A stretch of DNA of 64,000 nucleotides from Lentimicrobium sp. (GCA_019429275.1 JAHYJC010000002.1:62001-126000); one strand, 5' to 3'. Positions 1 to 8,798 are shown, numbered from the stretch's first letter. Program-made: numbers and translations. Notes: a model not told the origin generated them from the sequence alone.

Positions 1-155
1 TCATTGGCGCCTACAGTGGTGGCCATTGATATTACTTTAAGGCTGGGCTTTTTGAGAATGCAGGATTTATCTTCCACGGTTACCATGAATAGGTCGCCGT
101 GCTGTTTTTTCCAAACATCAATTTGTTCCTGGGTGGGGTTGAATCTTTTTTCCAT
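1..155 (-). CDS. Partial phage-like protein (tail assembly chaperone-like?)
   Basis: This minus-strand reading frame starts at an ATG at 155 and runs off the left edge, giving 51 residues. It opens MEKRFNPTQEQIDVWKKQHG and continues with VTVEDKSC, ILKKPSLK and ISMATTVG. The pattern 'W/KKxHGxxxxxTVEDKxCxLKKPxxK' recalls small proteins found after the tail-tube gene in siphophages and prophages of Bacteroidota, annotated as tail assembly chaperones. That resemblance is from memory and the fragment is short. The preceding minus-strand gene (211-441) is a truncated piece that may also be phage-derived. The C-terminal part lies outside the window, so neither function nor completeness can be judged. 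Confidence 0.5.
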   Translation of the reverse strand, partial: MEKRFNPTQEQIDVWKKQHGDLFMVTVEDKSCILKKPSLKVISMATTVGAN

Positions 156-180
156 GTCAGTTGCATTTAAAGATTAAGCC

Positions 181-203
181 CCCGCCACGTTTTTCGTGGC
201 GGG
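181..203. repeat. Perfect 9-bp palindrome hairpin (CCCGCCACG/CGTGGCGGG)
   Basis: CCCGCCACG at 181-189 and its exact reverse complement at 195-203 flank a TTTTT loop, followed by a further AGGCGGG. It lies between the two phage-like minus-strand pieces and is much richer in GC than its surroundings. No T-run follows the stem on the minus strand, so it is not a textbook terminator. It could be a dispersed palindromic (REP-like) element or a tail-gene attenuator. Confidence 0.6.
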
Positions 204-210
204 AGGCGGG

Positions 211-441
211 TTAAACGTTATAATCAATGGCTAAGCACTTGAAGGGCATCGAAACTTCCATATCGCTATCTCCCTGCTTCATGGCTTTTTCAAATTCCTG
301 AAGCTTCACGCCTACCAATACATCGGTGCGTAATACGCCAAGTTTTTCAAAACTGATGGCCACGTTGAACTGTGGCAGGTCGGTGGGGTCGCTTCCGGGA
401 ACAACTTGTTGCGACTTGATTAAAAATCCGGGTATATCATG
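211..441 (-). pseudogene. 5'-truncated phage-like gene fragment fused in frame after the C69 peptidase stop
   Basis: Reading the minus strand from 441 to the TAA at 211-213 gives 76 open codons with no plausible ATG until about residue 50 (KAMKQG). Pieces include IPGFLIKSQQVVPGSDPTD, QFNVAISFEKLGVLRTD and MEVSMPFKCLAIDYNV. The composition is clearly coding-like. The TAG at 442-444 that ends the upstream dipeptidase is in the same frame and immediately precedes it, so this frame has lost its own start. The C-terminal half is faintly reminiscent of phage tail-tube proteins, and the next gene is tail-chaperone-like, but I cannot assign it firmly. It is either a real truncation at a recombination junction or an assembly join. 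Confidence 0.55.
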
Positions 442-2175
442 CTATTTCTTTGCAGGAGTCAGTAATTTTTCGCCGGTCTGTTCAATTACTTTTTGTTTCC
501 ATGCATCAGGGTAGCCGGGGAAAGAAGGTGGCTGGGGATAACCCCATGGGTTACGCAGAAATTCACCATCCTTTTCCTGCTTTACATTTCCATCGAGATA
601 TTTTACCAGCAAAAATTCTCCCAGTTTACGCCAGCGCGAAACCGTTGACTCCGCTGTTTTGCCCGAATAAGCCGTAAGATGTTCTCTGGCCCTGTCGGGA
701 TCTGATTTATAAATTTCCAGGGCTTTGCGATCTACTTCCGGAATTTCAGCAATAAACTGATTCTCAAGTTCCGATTGCAATTGCCTTAGATCGGGCATTA
801 CCCGGTTATAAAAAAGATAAGTAAAATGAGCCACCCTGTTAAAAACCCAGAAAGCGGCTGTTTCGGAATAAGTCAATATATCGCCATTTCCTTCAGCAAC
901 ACAGGTTGGAACGCTTTGTATTCCACAATAAAACGGCATATAAACTGTAGAACCTGCATCATCAACTCCAAACCAGAAAATGCCTCCGATATGATCGGGC
1001 AGCCAGTCGCGCATCTGGGCTATGAAGGAAAAACCGGTTTGTTGAGTTGCAGTTACACGCTCATTAAAATACTCTTTTCCTTCATATTTCCATGTGAGTG
1101 GACGCCAGCGGTATGGTAGTCCAAAGGGGCCTGCGCCTATATCCTGCGACATATCCAAAGCAGTACCCTGCAGGTAATCGCGTTTGAAATTCATCAGGTC
1201 ATTCACGCTTAGTTTACGGTCGGGTTTAATATAAAGTGGCATTCTTTCATTTTCTATTGCTCCGGCAGCGTAATCATAGTATTTATGCATCTCACTACTA
1301 ACATGGTTAAACATTGACCAAACCCTGAGTTCACAAAACCGGGCAGCGCTAAACTCCAGGGGAGCATAAACATCACTGAAACTAAATTCGCTGTCTTTTC
1401 CGGTAAAGTAACCCTTTTCACGGGCAAATGAAATGACATCATGTGCATAAATTACTTCAACATCAGGAGTATTAATTAATTTGAAATTTTTACTACTAAT
1501 GGAGGTTTTGCCATCATCGGGTTTGAAATTTGTTATGCGTGCATGATTTGCATGAGCTGAAATATACCCATCGGGAATGCGGATTGCCACCCATACTGCA
1601 CCTTTATCGGCATTGATCAGCTTTTTGGTTTTCTTATCAGTTACCATTCGATTACCTTTTCCAATGATTTCCATTATCCAGACTTCGTTGGCATCGGCGA
1701 TGGAAAAAGATTCTCCCGAACTTGCATAACCATACTTTTCAACCAATTCAGCTATGACCTGTATGGCTTCCCTGGCGGTTTTTGAACGTTGTAAAGCAAG
1801 GAACATCAGGCTTCCATAATCAACGATTCCGGTAGTATCAACCAGCTCGCTGCGGCCATCAAACGTTGTTTCACCCATAGCAACCTGGTGTTCATTCATA
1901 AAACCAATTACCTGATAGGTGTGAGACGGCTGAGGGATCTGACCCAAAGGTTTGGCAGTGCCCCTGTCATAAAGTGTTATCATGCTACCTTCGGGCCAAT
2001 CGCCAGCCGGCCGCCAGTACAACTCTCCATAACGAATGTGAGAATCAACTGCATAACTGATCATGGTGCTTCCGTCAACCGATGCGGCTTTTGTAACCAG
2101 GTAATTGGTGCAGGCAAATGATGGAATAGTGAACAGTAAACTGAGCGAAAAAAGAAAATAAACTGATTTTTTCAT
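442..2175 (-). CDS. Peptidase C69 family dipeptidase (secreted)
   Basis: A 577-residue secreted Ntn-hydrolase-type dipeptidase. Residues 1-21 form a signal peptide (MKK..., hydrophobic core, SFA) and the mature protein begins with Cys22 in ACTNYLVTKAASVDGS. That is the expected N-terminal nucleophile of the C69/U34 family, so signal cleavage would also expose the catalytic Cys. Further family features include SGESFSIADANEVWIMEI and RFCELRVWSMFNHV. The family cleaves dipeptides; here it would act in the periplasm or at the surface, scavenging peptides. The start is the only one giving a proper signal peptide. A near-consensus promoter (TAATTTG) lies about 60 bases upstream. The gene is monocistronic on the minus strand, and its stop codon coincides with the junction to the phage-like fragment. 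Confidence 0.92.
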   Translation of the reverse strand: MKKSVYFLFSLSLLFTIPSFACTNYLVTKAASVDGSTMISYAVDSHIRYGELYWRPAGDWPEGSMITLYDRGTAKPLGQIPQPSHTYQVIGFMNEHQVAMGETTFDGRSELVDTTGIVDYGSLMFLALQRSKTAREAIQVIAELVEKYGYASSGESFSIADANEVWIMEIIGKGNRMVTDKKTKKLINADKGAVWVAIRIPDGYISAHANHARITNFKPDDGKTSISSKNFKLINTPDVEVIYAHDVISFAREKGYFTGKDSEFSFSDVYAPLEFSAARFCELRVWSMFNHVSSEMHKYYDYAAGAIENERMPLYIKPDRKLSVNDLMNFKRDYLQGTALDMSQDIGAGPFGLPYRWRPLTWKYEGKEYFNERVTATQQTGFSFIAQMRDWLPDHIGGIFWFGVDDAGSTVYMPFYCGIQSVPTCVAEGNGDILTYSETAAFWVFNRVAHFTYLFYNRVMPDLRQLQSELENQFIAEIPEVDRKALEIYKSDPDRAREHLTAYSGKTAESTVSRWRKLGEFLLVKYLDGNVKQEKDGEFLRNPWGYPQPPSFPGYPDAWKQKVIEQTGEKLLTPAKK

Positions 2176-2496
2176 ATTTAAAGTATTGGTTGAGATATAT
2201 CGCTTATTATTTTGTTAATTAATAATTTGAGCAAATTACAATAATGATCATTTTGTCACTTTCGGGATGAAAATTGACTATATCGATCGAAAAATCCATT
2301 CTGATAACAGCACTTCAAATGCCCCGCTAAAATACAATGTTCTTTTGAAACTATAATCAATCCCGCTTGAAAACCGAAGAGTTGGCAGCATTAAAAAAAC
2401 AGTCAGCAGGAAGTGTAAATGGAATTGGAATTTCTGAAAAAAGCCTTAACATTGCATGGGTAATCACCGTAATATAACCCATTAATAATCAGTATT
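2176..2496. other. Intergenic region between divergent genes; nothing recognised beyond promoters
   Basis: This AT-rich stretch separates the divergent C69 peptidase and nucleoid-associated genes. I see a near-consensus minus-strand promoter box close to 2231-2240 but no RNA gene, repeat or convincing small ORF. Confidence 0.5.
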
Positions 2497-3540
2497 ATGA
2501 TCATTAGCGAAGAGGCCACTCTCGAAAAACTTGTCATTCATAAAACCGGAAACAAAAGTCGCGAAGAAGGAATAAGATTCTCAAAATCAACTCTTCAGCT
2601 CAATGAATCGATAAAAGATCTGCTCATTAGGTATTTTCTATCTCCGTTTAAAAATTCCGAATTCTTCAATCTTTATCATGATGCTAATCTGGAACTTAAC
2701 GAGGTTTTTCATTTTGCCACAGCCATATTTGATGATCCGCAAAGCCTTTATCTTAATTCTGTAAATCTGGCCAATCACCTGTATGAAAATTCTGTTCATC
2801 CAAAGATAAAAGCGGGTGAGTTTTATGTGGCTTATTTTGAAGATCTGATGCTGGAAGGAGAGAAATTGAATGCCATTGGGCTATTCAAATCCGAATCAAG
2901 GGAAACCTATCTAAAGGTTTATCCGACTTCCGAAAATTTCAACATTGAACACGAAGATGGCATCAACATCAACAAACTAGATAAGGGTTGCCTGATTTTC
3001 AACACCGAACGCGAAAATGGTTTTGTTGTAGCTTCGGTCGATAACCTGAGCAAGGGCAATGATGCTCAATACTGGACCGATAATTTCCTGAAAATCAGGC
3101 AACGCAACGATGATTATTTCCAGACAAGTCAGGCCTTGCTGCTATGCAAGCATTTTGTCACCGAAAAAATCCCTGAATCATTCGACCTTGACCGTGCCGG
3201 GCAGGCTGCGCTGCTTAACAAATCTATGAAATTCTTTAAGGAGAATGACAATTTTGAGATGGAAGAGTTTGTAAGTGAGGTATTTCAGGAAACAGATGTG
3301 ATTGAAACCTTCAATGAATACCGCCGTGATTTTGAAGCTGAAAGAGATTTGAAAATTAATGACGATTTCGAAATTTCGGGGCAGGCCATCAAAAAGAATT
3401 CAAAATTTTATAAAAGTGTTATCAAACTGGATAAGAACTTCCACATATACGTCCATGGTGCCCGCGAAAATATCGAAAAGGGGTTTGATGATGAAAAAGG
3501 GTTAAATTATTACCGGTTATATTTTCAAGAAGAGTATTAA
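2497..3540 (+). CDS. Nucleoid-associated protein (NdpA/NA37 family)
   Basis: A 347-residue cytoplasmic protein of the NdpA/37-kDa nucleoid-associated family. The opening (LEKLVIHKTGNKSREEG, then a helical stretch with IKDLLIRYFLSPF), the central segment around AYFEDLMLEGEKLNAIGLFKSE, and the motif FNTERENGFVVASVD are typical. Near the C-terminus are FEISGQAIKKNSKFYKSVIK and the conserved YVHGAREN. The family binds double-stranded DNA; its precise role is poorly known. Length matches the family. There is no signal peptide or membrane segment. It stands alone on the plus strand, 65 bases before a membrane-protein gene, so the two could be co-transcribed but there is no functional reason to link them. 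Confidence 0.85.
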   Translation: MIISEEATLEKLVIHKTGNKSREEGIRFSKSTLQLNESIKDLLIRYFLSPFKNSEFFNLYHDANLELNEVFHFATAIFDDPQSLYLNSVNLANHLYENSVHPKIKAGEFYVAYFEDLMLEGEKLNAIGLFKSESRETYLKVYPTSENFNIEHEDGININKLDKGCLIFNTERENGFVVASVDNLSKGNDAQYWTDNFLKIRQRNDDYFQTSQALLLCKHFVTEKIPESFDLDRAGQAALLNKSMKFFKENDNFEMEEFVSEVFQETDVIETFNEYRRDFEAERDLKINDDFEISGQAIKKNSKFYKSVIKLDKNFHIYVHGARENIEKGFDDEKGLNYYRLYFQEEY

Positions 3541-3605
3541 AGAGGATAAAGAACACTCAACCTTTACAAATTCAAAAAACATTACAATAATTCAGGCTAT
3601 ATATC

Positions 3606-4292
3606 ATGAAACGTTCTGATCTGATTTTCATTTGCTGTGTAGTACTTTTCTTTCTGCCATTTTTTGTTTCTGATTATGTGTATGAAACCTACAACGCATT
3701 CAATCAGGAGCATGGCATGATCATGAGTTTTCTGAAGTTTGCCATTTTGGCCACTTTGGGCGAAGTGATTGGGCTCCGCATAAAAACCGGAAAATACAAT
3801 GCACCCGGGTTTGGAATTCTTCCACGCGCATTGGTTTGGGGATTTCTGGGGCTGACAATTAAACTTGCTTTTGTAATTTTCAGTTCAGGAACCGTTTCAT
3901 TCCTTTCCTATATGGGATTGGAAAATGCGGGTGCAGCCCTTAAGGGTAGTTTCAGCCTTCAGAAACTGTTTGTTGCGTTTTGCATCAGCGTTTTCATGAA
4001 CACCATGTATGCGCCGGTTATGATGACGCTGCATAAAATTACGGATACCCACATTCTCAGCACCGGAGGTACACTTCGTGGGCTCTTCACTCCTATTGAA
4101 TTCGGGGGAATCATCAGCAAACTGAACTGGAATGTGCAATGGAATTTTGTATTTAAAAAAACCATTCCTTTCTTCTGGTTTCCGGCCCATACCATCACAT
4201 TCCTTTTGCCGGTCGATTACCAGGTTCTCTTTGCCGCTGTGCTCGGAATAGCACTGGGAACCATACTGGCATTGGCCTCCATGAAAAAATGA
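3606..4292 (+). CDS. Mpv17/PMP22-like integral membrane protein
   Basis: A 228-residue protein with about four to five hydrophobic segments: residues 6-22, 40-57, 78-98, 118-135 and 190-225. The C-terminal part resembles the Mpv17/PMP22 signature, in which a Trp-Asn-Phe region precedes an aromatic, Pro-containing helix: WNVQWNFVFKKTIPFFWFP, then VDYQVLFAAVLG. Eukaryotic members sit in mitochondrial or peroxisomal membranes and bacterial members have no known function. It follows the nucleoid-associated gene by 65 bases, with no sign of a shared role. The assignment rests on recollection of the C-terminal pattern; otherwise it is a hypothetical inner-membrane protein. Confidence 0.6.
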   Translation: MKRSDLIFICCVVLFFLPFFVSDYVYETYNAFNQEHGMIMSFLKFAILATLGEVIGLRIKTGKYNAPGFGILPRALVWGFLGLTIKLAFVIFSSGTVSFLSYMGLENAGAALKGSFSLQKLFVAFCISVFMNTMYAPVMMTLHKITDTHILSTGGTLRGLFTPIEFGGIISKLNWNVQWNFVFKKTIPFFWFPAHTITFLLPVDYQVLFAAVLGIALGTILALASMKK

Positions 4293-4522
4293 TCCTGCTT
4301 CAGAACATGGGCTGACAATAATCCGGGGCTTTTTTTCGAAATTCCTTTTGCCATGTTCAGGCAATTCTCTAACTTGCTGACCTGATTGCTGCTGGTTTAT
4401 TATAACAGCATTTTTGTTGTATAAACTGCTGATTGTTAATTGATCCAAAATTATTTTTAAAATACTGACACACCCGTTGTGTTGGAGTCTTATATATTTT
4501 TAAACCATTTCAACCAATAACC

Positions 4523-5854
4523 ATGAAAGATCAGTTCAGGAAAGACACACCCATCAATTATGAAGATGTGGTGAGGCAGATCAGCGAAATGAATCTGTCG
4601 AGCGTTGGCAAGGCCAGTATCAGAGAAATAAAGCGTCTGGTTGACAATATTGAAAGAGCAACCGGCGAAAAATACATCCGCATGGAGATGGGTATTCCGG
4701 GATTGCTTCCTTCAAGTATCGGTACTGAAGCTGAAATAGAAGCCTTAAGAAACGGAGTTGCAGCCATTTATCCAGATATTGATGGCATTCCTGAATTGAA
4801 AAAAGAGATTTCGAGGTTTGTTAAAAACTTCATGAATATAGATGTCAAACCCGATGCCTGTATTCCAACGGTGGGTTCCATGCAGGGAAGTTTTGCGGCT
4901 TTTCTCACGCTTTCGCGCATGCAACCCGAAAAAGACACAACCTTGTTCATTGATCCGGGATTTCCGGTTCACAAGCAACAGCACAAAGTGTTGGGACAGA
5001 AGTTCGAGAGTTTTGACGTTTATTCCTATCGGGGTGAAAAACTTCGCGAAAAGCTTGAATCCTATTTCAAAAAGGGAAACATTCATTCGGTGCTCTACTC
5101 CAATCCCAACAATCCATCGTGGATTTGTTTTACCGAAACTGAATTGAAAATTATTGGAGAATTGGCCACTCAATATGATGTGGTTATTTGTGAAGATCTG
5201 GCCTATTTTGGTATGGATTTCCGAAAAGATTATTCCATACCAGGAGTGCCACCCTATCAGCCTTCAGTGGCAAATTACACTGAAAATTTTATGCTATTCA
5301 TCTCCAGTTCCAAGGTATTCAGCTATGCCGGACAGAGAATCGGAATGATGGTTATATCGAACAAACTCTTTAATAAAAAAGCTCAGGGCCTAACCAAATA
5401 TTATAGCAGTGACCTGTTTGGGCGGGCAATGATATTCGGGACCGTATATGCACTCAGTTCAGGCACAGCACATTCAGCACAATATGCACTAGCGGCCATG
5501 CTGAAAGCAGCAAACGATGGCAGGTTTAATTTTGTTGAGGAGGTAAAGATTTATGGCGAAAAAGCCAAAATAATGAAAAAGCTGTTTCTGGACGCTGGCT
5601 TTAAAATAGTTTACGATGCCGATGGCGATGTACCCATTGCTGATGGTTTCTATTTTACAATCTCATATCCTGGTTTTACAGGTGAAGAGTTGATAGAAGA
5701 ACTTATTTTTTACGGAATCAGTGCCATATCGCTGGCCATTACCGGAAGCGAGAGAACAGAAGGATTGCGGGCCTGTGTTTCATTGGTAAAACCTTCACAG
5801 TTTCCTGATCTTGAAGCAAGGTTGAAAAAATTTAAAATACATCACAGCAAATGA
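4523..5854 (+). CDS. PLP-dependent class I/II aminotransferase
   Basis: A 443-residue fold-type I aminotransferase. Visible landmarks are the cofactor-binding loop GSMQGSFAAFLTLSR (about residues 118-132), NPNNPSW at about 194-200, VICEDLAYFGMDF with the Asp that contacts the pyridine nitrogen, and SSSKVFSYAGQRIG. In the last, Lys264 is the predicted Schiff-base lysine and the downstream Arg binds phosphate. The C-terminal domain carries the substrate-carboxylate Arg region (GLRACVSLV). The substrate cannot be deduced. The gene lies 209 bases upstream of the 2-oxoacid:ferredoxin oxidoreductase operon in the same direction. An aminotransferase supplying 2-oxoacids to that enzyme would make sense, but a separate promoter appears to intervene. 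Confidence 0.88.
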   Translation: MKDQFRKDTPINYEDVVRQISEMNLSSVGKASIREIKRLVDNIERATGEKYIRMEMGIPGLLPSSIGTEAEIEALRNGVAAIYPDIDGIPELKKEISRFVKNFMNIDVKPDACIPTVGSMQGSFAAFLTLSRMQPEKDTTLFIDPGFPVHKQQHKVLGQKFESFDVYSYRGEKLREKLESYFKKGNIHSVLYSNPNNPSWICFTETELKIIGELATQYDVVICEDLAYFGMDFRKDYSIPGVPPYQPSVANYTENFMLFISSSKVFSYAGQRIGMMVISNKLFNKKAQGLTKYYSSDLFGRAMIFGTVYALSSGTAHSAQYALAAMLKAANDGRFNFVEEVKIYGEKAKIMKKLFLDAGFKIVYDADGDVPIADGFYFTISYPGFTGEELIEELIFYGISAISLAITGSERTEGLRACVSLVKPSQFPDLEARLKKFKIHHSK

Positions 5855-6018
5855 TTTAAGTCCATTTTTTCAATTCCACAGGATAAATTTCGAAACATTA
5901 AAAATTGAGAATTATACCTGGAATTACCTTTTTTAATTTGCTGTTTAAAACCGTTATAAATTGCGAATAACTTACCATTTTGCAAACGATTGCAAACATC
6001 TAATTGATAAAAAATCTC

Positions 6019-6026
6019 TAATTTCG
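6019..6026 (+). promoter_or_regulatory. Candidate -7 box for the oxidoreductase operon
   Basis: TAATTTCG matches the Bacteroidota -7 consensus TAnnTTTG at seven of eight positions and lies 38 bases before the ferredoxin start. No clear -33 TTTG sits at the best spacing, so support is modest. Confidence 0.35.
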
Positions 6027-6063
6027 CCGCATCATTTGCATAAAAACTAAACACTTATATATC

Positions 6064-6288
6064 ATGGCAAAAGTTAAAGGTGACATTGTAATCGACATTG
6101 AAAAATGCAAGGGCTGCGAGGTTTGCATACCTGCCTGCCCACAGGATGTGATTGCATTGTCTAAAAATGTAAACGGCAAAGGATACCATTATGCCGAATC
6201 TGTGAATGATGATTGCACCGGTTGTATCAACTGTGCCATTGTTTGTCCTGATGGTGTGATTACCGTTTACAGGAAAAAAGTAGTATAA
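6064..6288 (+). CDS. korD: 2-oxoacid:ferredoxin oxidoreductase, ferredoxin (delta) subunit
   Basis: A 74-residue 2x[4Fe-4S] ferredoxin-like subunit. The cluster ligands are Cys15, 18, 21 and 25 (CKGCEVCIPACP) and Cys51, 54, 57 and 61 (CTGCINCAIVCP). It carries electrons from the thiamine-pyrophosphate catalytic subunits to external ferredoxin. It is the first gene of a four-gene operon in the order delta-alpha-beta-gamma, the arrangement used by Kor- and Vor-type 2-oxoacid:ferredoxin oxidoreductases. The next gene starts 22 bases after its stop. The symbol reflects this gene order; the true substrate (2-oxoglutarate or branched-chain 2-oxoacids) is not visible in this subunit. Confidence 0.88.
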   Translation: MAKVKGDIVIDIEKCKGCEVCIPACPQDVIALSKNVNGKGYHYAESVNDDCTGCINCAIVCPDGVITVYRKKVV

Positions 6289-6310
6289 GAATTTAATTTA
6301 CCGAAAGTTT

Positions 6311-7393
6311 ATGAAAGAACTCAGATTAATGAAAGGCAATGAAGCCTTTGCCGAAGCAGTCATTCGCTCAGGCGCTGATGGTTACTTTGGCTATCCGATT
6401 ACCCCGCAGTCAGAAGTTATGGAGTACCTGATGGCTGAAAAACCTCAGGAGCGCACCGGAATGGTTGTGCTGCAGGCCGAAAGCGAAGTTGCCGCAATCA
6501 ATATGGTTTATGGCGGTGCAGCCTGTGGAAAACGTGTACTAACATCTTCCTCAAGTCCTGGTATCAGCCTGAAACAGGAAGGAATTTCCTATATTGCAGG
6601 TGCCGAACTCCCATGTTTAATACTGAATGTGGTGCGTGGCGGGCCAGGGCTCGGAACCATTCAACCTTCCCAGTCCGACTACTTTCAATCAACCAAAGGT
6701 GGTGGCCATGGTGATTATAAGTTGCTTGTTCTTGCACCCTCATCGGTTCAGGAAATGGCTGATTTTGCAAAATTAGGCTTCGACCTGGCTTTCAAATATC
6801 GTAACCCTGTTCTGATACTTTCGGATGGAGCCATTGGGCAAATGATGGAAAAAGTTGAACTTGATGAACAACGCCCCCGTTTTACAGAGGACGAAATCAT
6901 CAAAAATACACCCTGGGCAACCACCGGTAAAACCAAAAACCGTGAGCGAAACATCATAACCTCGCTCGATCTCGACTCTTCGAAGCAGGAACTTCATAAC
7001 AGGGTGCTTCAGGCAAAGTACCGTGAAATGGAAAAGCATGAAACCCGCTATGAGGCCATCAGTTGCGATGATGCAGAATACCTTATTGTAGCATACGGAA
7101 CCAGTGCCCGTCTTAGTCAAAAAGCAGTTGACATGCTCAGGGCTGAAGGCCATAAAGTCGGATTGCTGCGTCCCATTACACTGTATCCTTTTCCAACTGA
7201 AATTATTGCAAAATTAGCCGATCAGGTCAAAGGTATTCTTACCGTTGAAATGAGCGCAGGCCAGATGATTGAAGATGTGAGACTGGCTGTTGGATGCAGA
7301 GTTAAAGTAGAGCACTTTGGGCGCATGGGAGGAATAATTCCTTCTCCAACCGAAGTAGTTGAAGCATTGAAAAATCAAATAATCGGAGGATAA
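6311..7393 (+). CDS. vorB: 2-oxoacid:ferredoxin oxidoreductase alpha subunit (VorB/KorA type)
   Basis: A 360-residue alpha subunit carrying the pyrimidine-binding half of the thiamine-pyrophosphate site. It opens LRLMKGNEAFAEAVIRSG and has the typical GYFGYPITPQSEVMEYL, QAESEVAAINMVYGGAACGKR (the acidic residue that activates the cofactor) and TSSSSPGISLKQEGISY. The C-terminal third is a transketolase-C-like domain (VAYGTSARLSQKAVDML, GLLRPITLYPFP). It oxidatively decarboxylates a 2-oxoacid to the acyl-CoA while reducing ferredoxin, an anaerobic route. The next subunit begins five bases after the stop. Database entries of this type are usually called 3-methyl-2-oxobutanoate dehydrogenase VorB, but 2-oxoglutarate is an equally plausible substrate. 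Confidence 0.88.
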   Translation: MKELRLMKGNEAFAEAVIRSGADGYFGYPITPQSEVMEYLMAEKPQERTGMVVLQAESEVAAINMVYGGAACGKRVLTSSSSPGISLKQEGISYIAGAELPCLILNVVRGGPGLGTIQPSQSDYFQSTKGGGHGDYKLLVLAPSSVQEMADFAKLGFDLAFKYRNPVLILSDGAIGQMMEKVELDEQRPRFTEDEIIKNTPWATTGKTKNRERNIITSLDLDSSKQELHNRVLQAKYREMEKHETRYEAISCDDAEYLIVAYGTSARLSQKAVDMLRAEGHKVGLLRPITLYPFPTEIIAKLADQVKGILTVEMSAGQMIEDVRLAVGCRVKVEHFGRMGGIIPSPTEVVEALKNQIIGG

Positions 7394-7398
7394 TTGTT

Positions 7399-8172
7399 AT
7401 GGCTGAAATAACCAAAGAAGAAATCCGTCAACCGGAGAATCTTGTATATAAAAAAACTGATCTGTTAACCGATAAGGCATTGAGCTATTGCCCGGGATGC
7501 GGTCACGGAACAACACACCGAATTGTGATGGAGGTGCTTGAAGAAATGGACATTCAGGACAAAACCATTGGTATTGCACCGGTCGGATGTTCTGTACTGG
7601 CTTACGAATTTATGAATATTGATATGCAGCAGGCTGCCCACGGTCGTGCACCTGCATTGGCAACGGCTGTTAAAAGGCTGTTCCCTGAAAAATTTGTATT
7701 CACCTATCAGGGCGACGGTGACCTTGCTGCCATTGGAACAGCTGAAACCATTCATGCCTGCAACCGCGGAGAGAATATTGTGATCATTTTCATCAACAAT
7801 GGTATTTACGGTATGACCGGCGGACAAATGGCACCCACTACCCTACCAGGAATGAAGTCCTCAACCTCACCCTATGGAAGGGATATAAAAACCATGGGTA
7901 ATCCATTGAAAATGACCGAGCTGGTAGCCCAGCTTCCAGGAACCATATATGTAACGCGTCAGGCTGTTCACACACCAGGCCATGTGCGTAAAACCAAAAA
8001 AGCCATCCGTAAAGCATTTGAAAACCAAAAACTGAATAAAGGACTTTCATTTGTTGAAGTTGTTTCGAATTGTAACTCAGGATGGAAAATGACACCCCGT
8101 CAATCAAATGAATGGATGGTAGAGAATATGTTCCCATTCTATCCGCTTGGGGATATCAAGGTTAACGATTAA
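7399..8172 (+). CDS. 2-oxoacid:ferredoxin oxidoreductase beta subunit (TPP-binding)
   Basis: A 257-residue beta subunit. It has the conserved SYCPGCGHGTTHRI near residue 33, the PVGCSV segment that contributes an active-site Cys, AHGRAPALATAVKR, and the thiamine-pyrophosphate motif starting GDGDLAAIG and ending FINNGIYGMTGGQ (Mg2+ and diphosphate binding). It pairs with the alpha subunit five bases upstream to form the catalytic dimer. The third position in the delta-alpha-beta-gamma operon and the length fit the Kor/Vor family. It is followed 40 bases later by the gamma subunit. Soluble and cytoplasmic. Substrate class as for the alpha subunit. Confidence 0.9.
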   Translation: MAEITKEEIRQPENLVYKKTDLLTDKALSYCPGCGHGTTHRIVMEVLEEMDIQDKTIGIAPVGCSVLAYEFMNIDMQQAAHGRAPALATAVKRLFPEKFVFTYQGDGDLAAIGTAETIHACNRGENIVIIFINNGIYGMTGGQMAPTTLPGMKSSTSPYGRDIKTMGNPLKMTELVAQLPGTIYVTRQAVHTPGHVRKTKKAIRKAFENQKLNKGLSFVEVVSNCNSGWKMTPRQSNEWMVENMFPFYPLGDIKVND

Positions 8173-8212
8173 ATGGTTTGCTCTGGATTTAAACAAATAA
8201 AATAAACAAGCA

Positions 8213-8767
8213 ATGACAGAAGAAATTATCATAGCAGGGTTTGGCGGACAAGGAGTTCTTTCGATGGGTAAAATCCTTGCTTACTCAGGGGTAATGGGAA
8301 ATAAGGAAGTTAGCTGGATGCCTTCCTACGGACCTGAAATGCGCGGTGGAACTGCCAATGTAACAGTAATTATCAGCGATGAGCGTATAAGTTCACCCAT
8401 TGTGAATGCATTCGACACTGCCATCATTCTGAATCAGCAATCGATGGACAAATTTGAAAAAAATGTAAAACCAGGTGGTATTCTCATTTACGATCCCAAT
8501 GGCATTACAAAGCACCCTACCCGAAAGGATATTAATATATATTCAATTGAAGCTGCCGATGAAGCCGCCAGAGTGGGGCTTTCCAAAGTTTTCAATATGG
8601 TTGTGCTGGGAGGATTTCTTAAACTAAAACCCATTGTTCAGGCTGAGTTTATTCGCAAGGGGCTCGAAAAATCCTTGCCAAAGCGTCACCATGGCATGAT
8701 TCCTGAGAACGAAAAAGCCATTGAGAAAGGAAAAGAAATTATCAAGGCAGTTCATTTACTGAATTAG
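8213..8767 (+). CDS. 2-oxoacid:ferredoxin oxidoreductase gamma subunit
   Basis: A 184-residue gamma subunit with the family opening EEIIIAGFGGQGVLSMGKIL (a CoA-binding-type glycine loop), WMPSYGPEMRGGTANVTVII and ILNQQSMDKFEKNVKPGG. It completes the four-subunit enzyme and is thought to bind CoA. It is the last gene of the operon: a strong rho-independent terminator begins about 30 bases after its stop. Length and motifs are normal. Confidence 0.9.
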   Translation: MTEEIIIAGFGGQGVLSMGKILAYSGVMGNKEVSWMPSYGPEMRGGTANVTVIISDERISSPIVNAFDTAIILNQQSMDKFEKNVKPGGILIYDPNGITKHPTRKDINIYSIEAADEAARVGLSKVFNMVVLGGFLKLKPIVQAEFIRKGLEKSLPKRHHGMIPENEKAIEKGKEIIKAVHLLN

Positions 8768-8798
8768 ATTTCAGGTTCACACACACCAATAACCAGGA

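Noticed and set aside
3897-4448. 183-codon minus-strand open frame overlapping the Mpv17-like gene
   Set aside because: Antisense to a hydrophobic coding gene, with no domain or ribosome-binding site; likely spurious.
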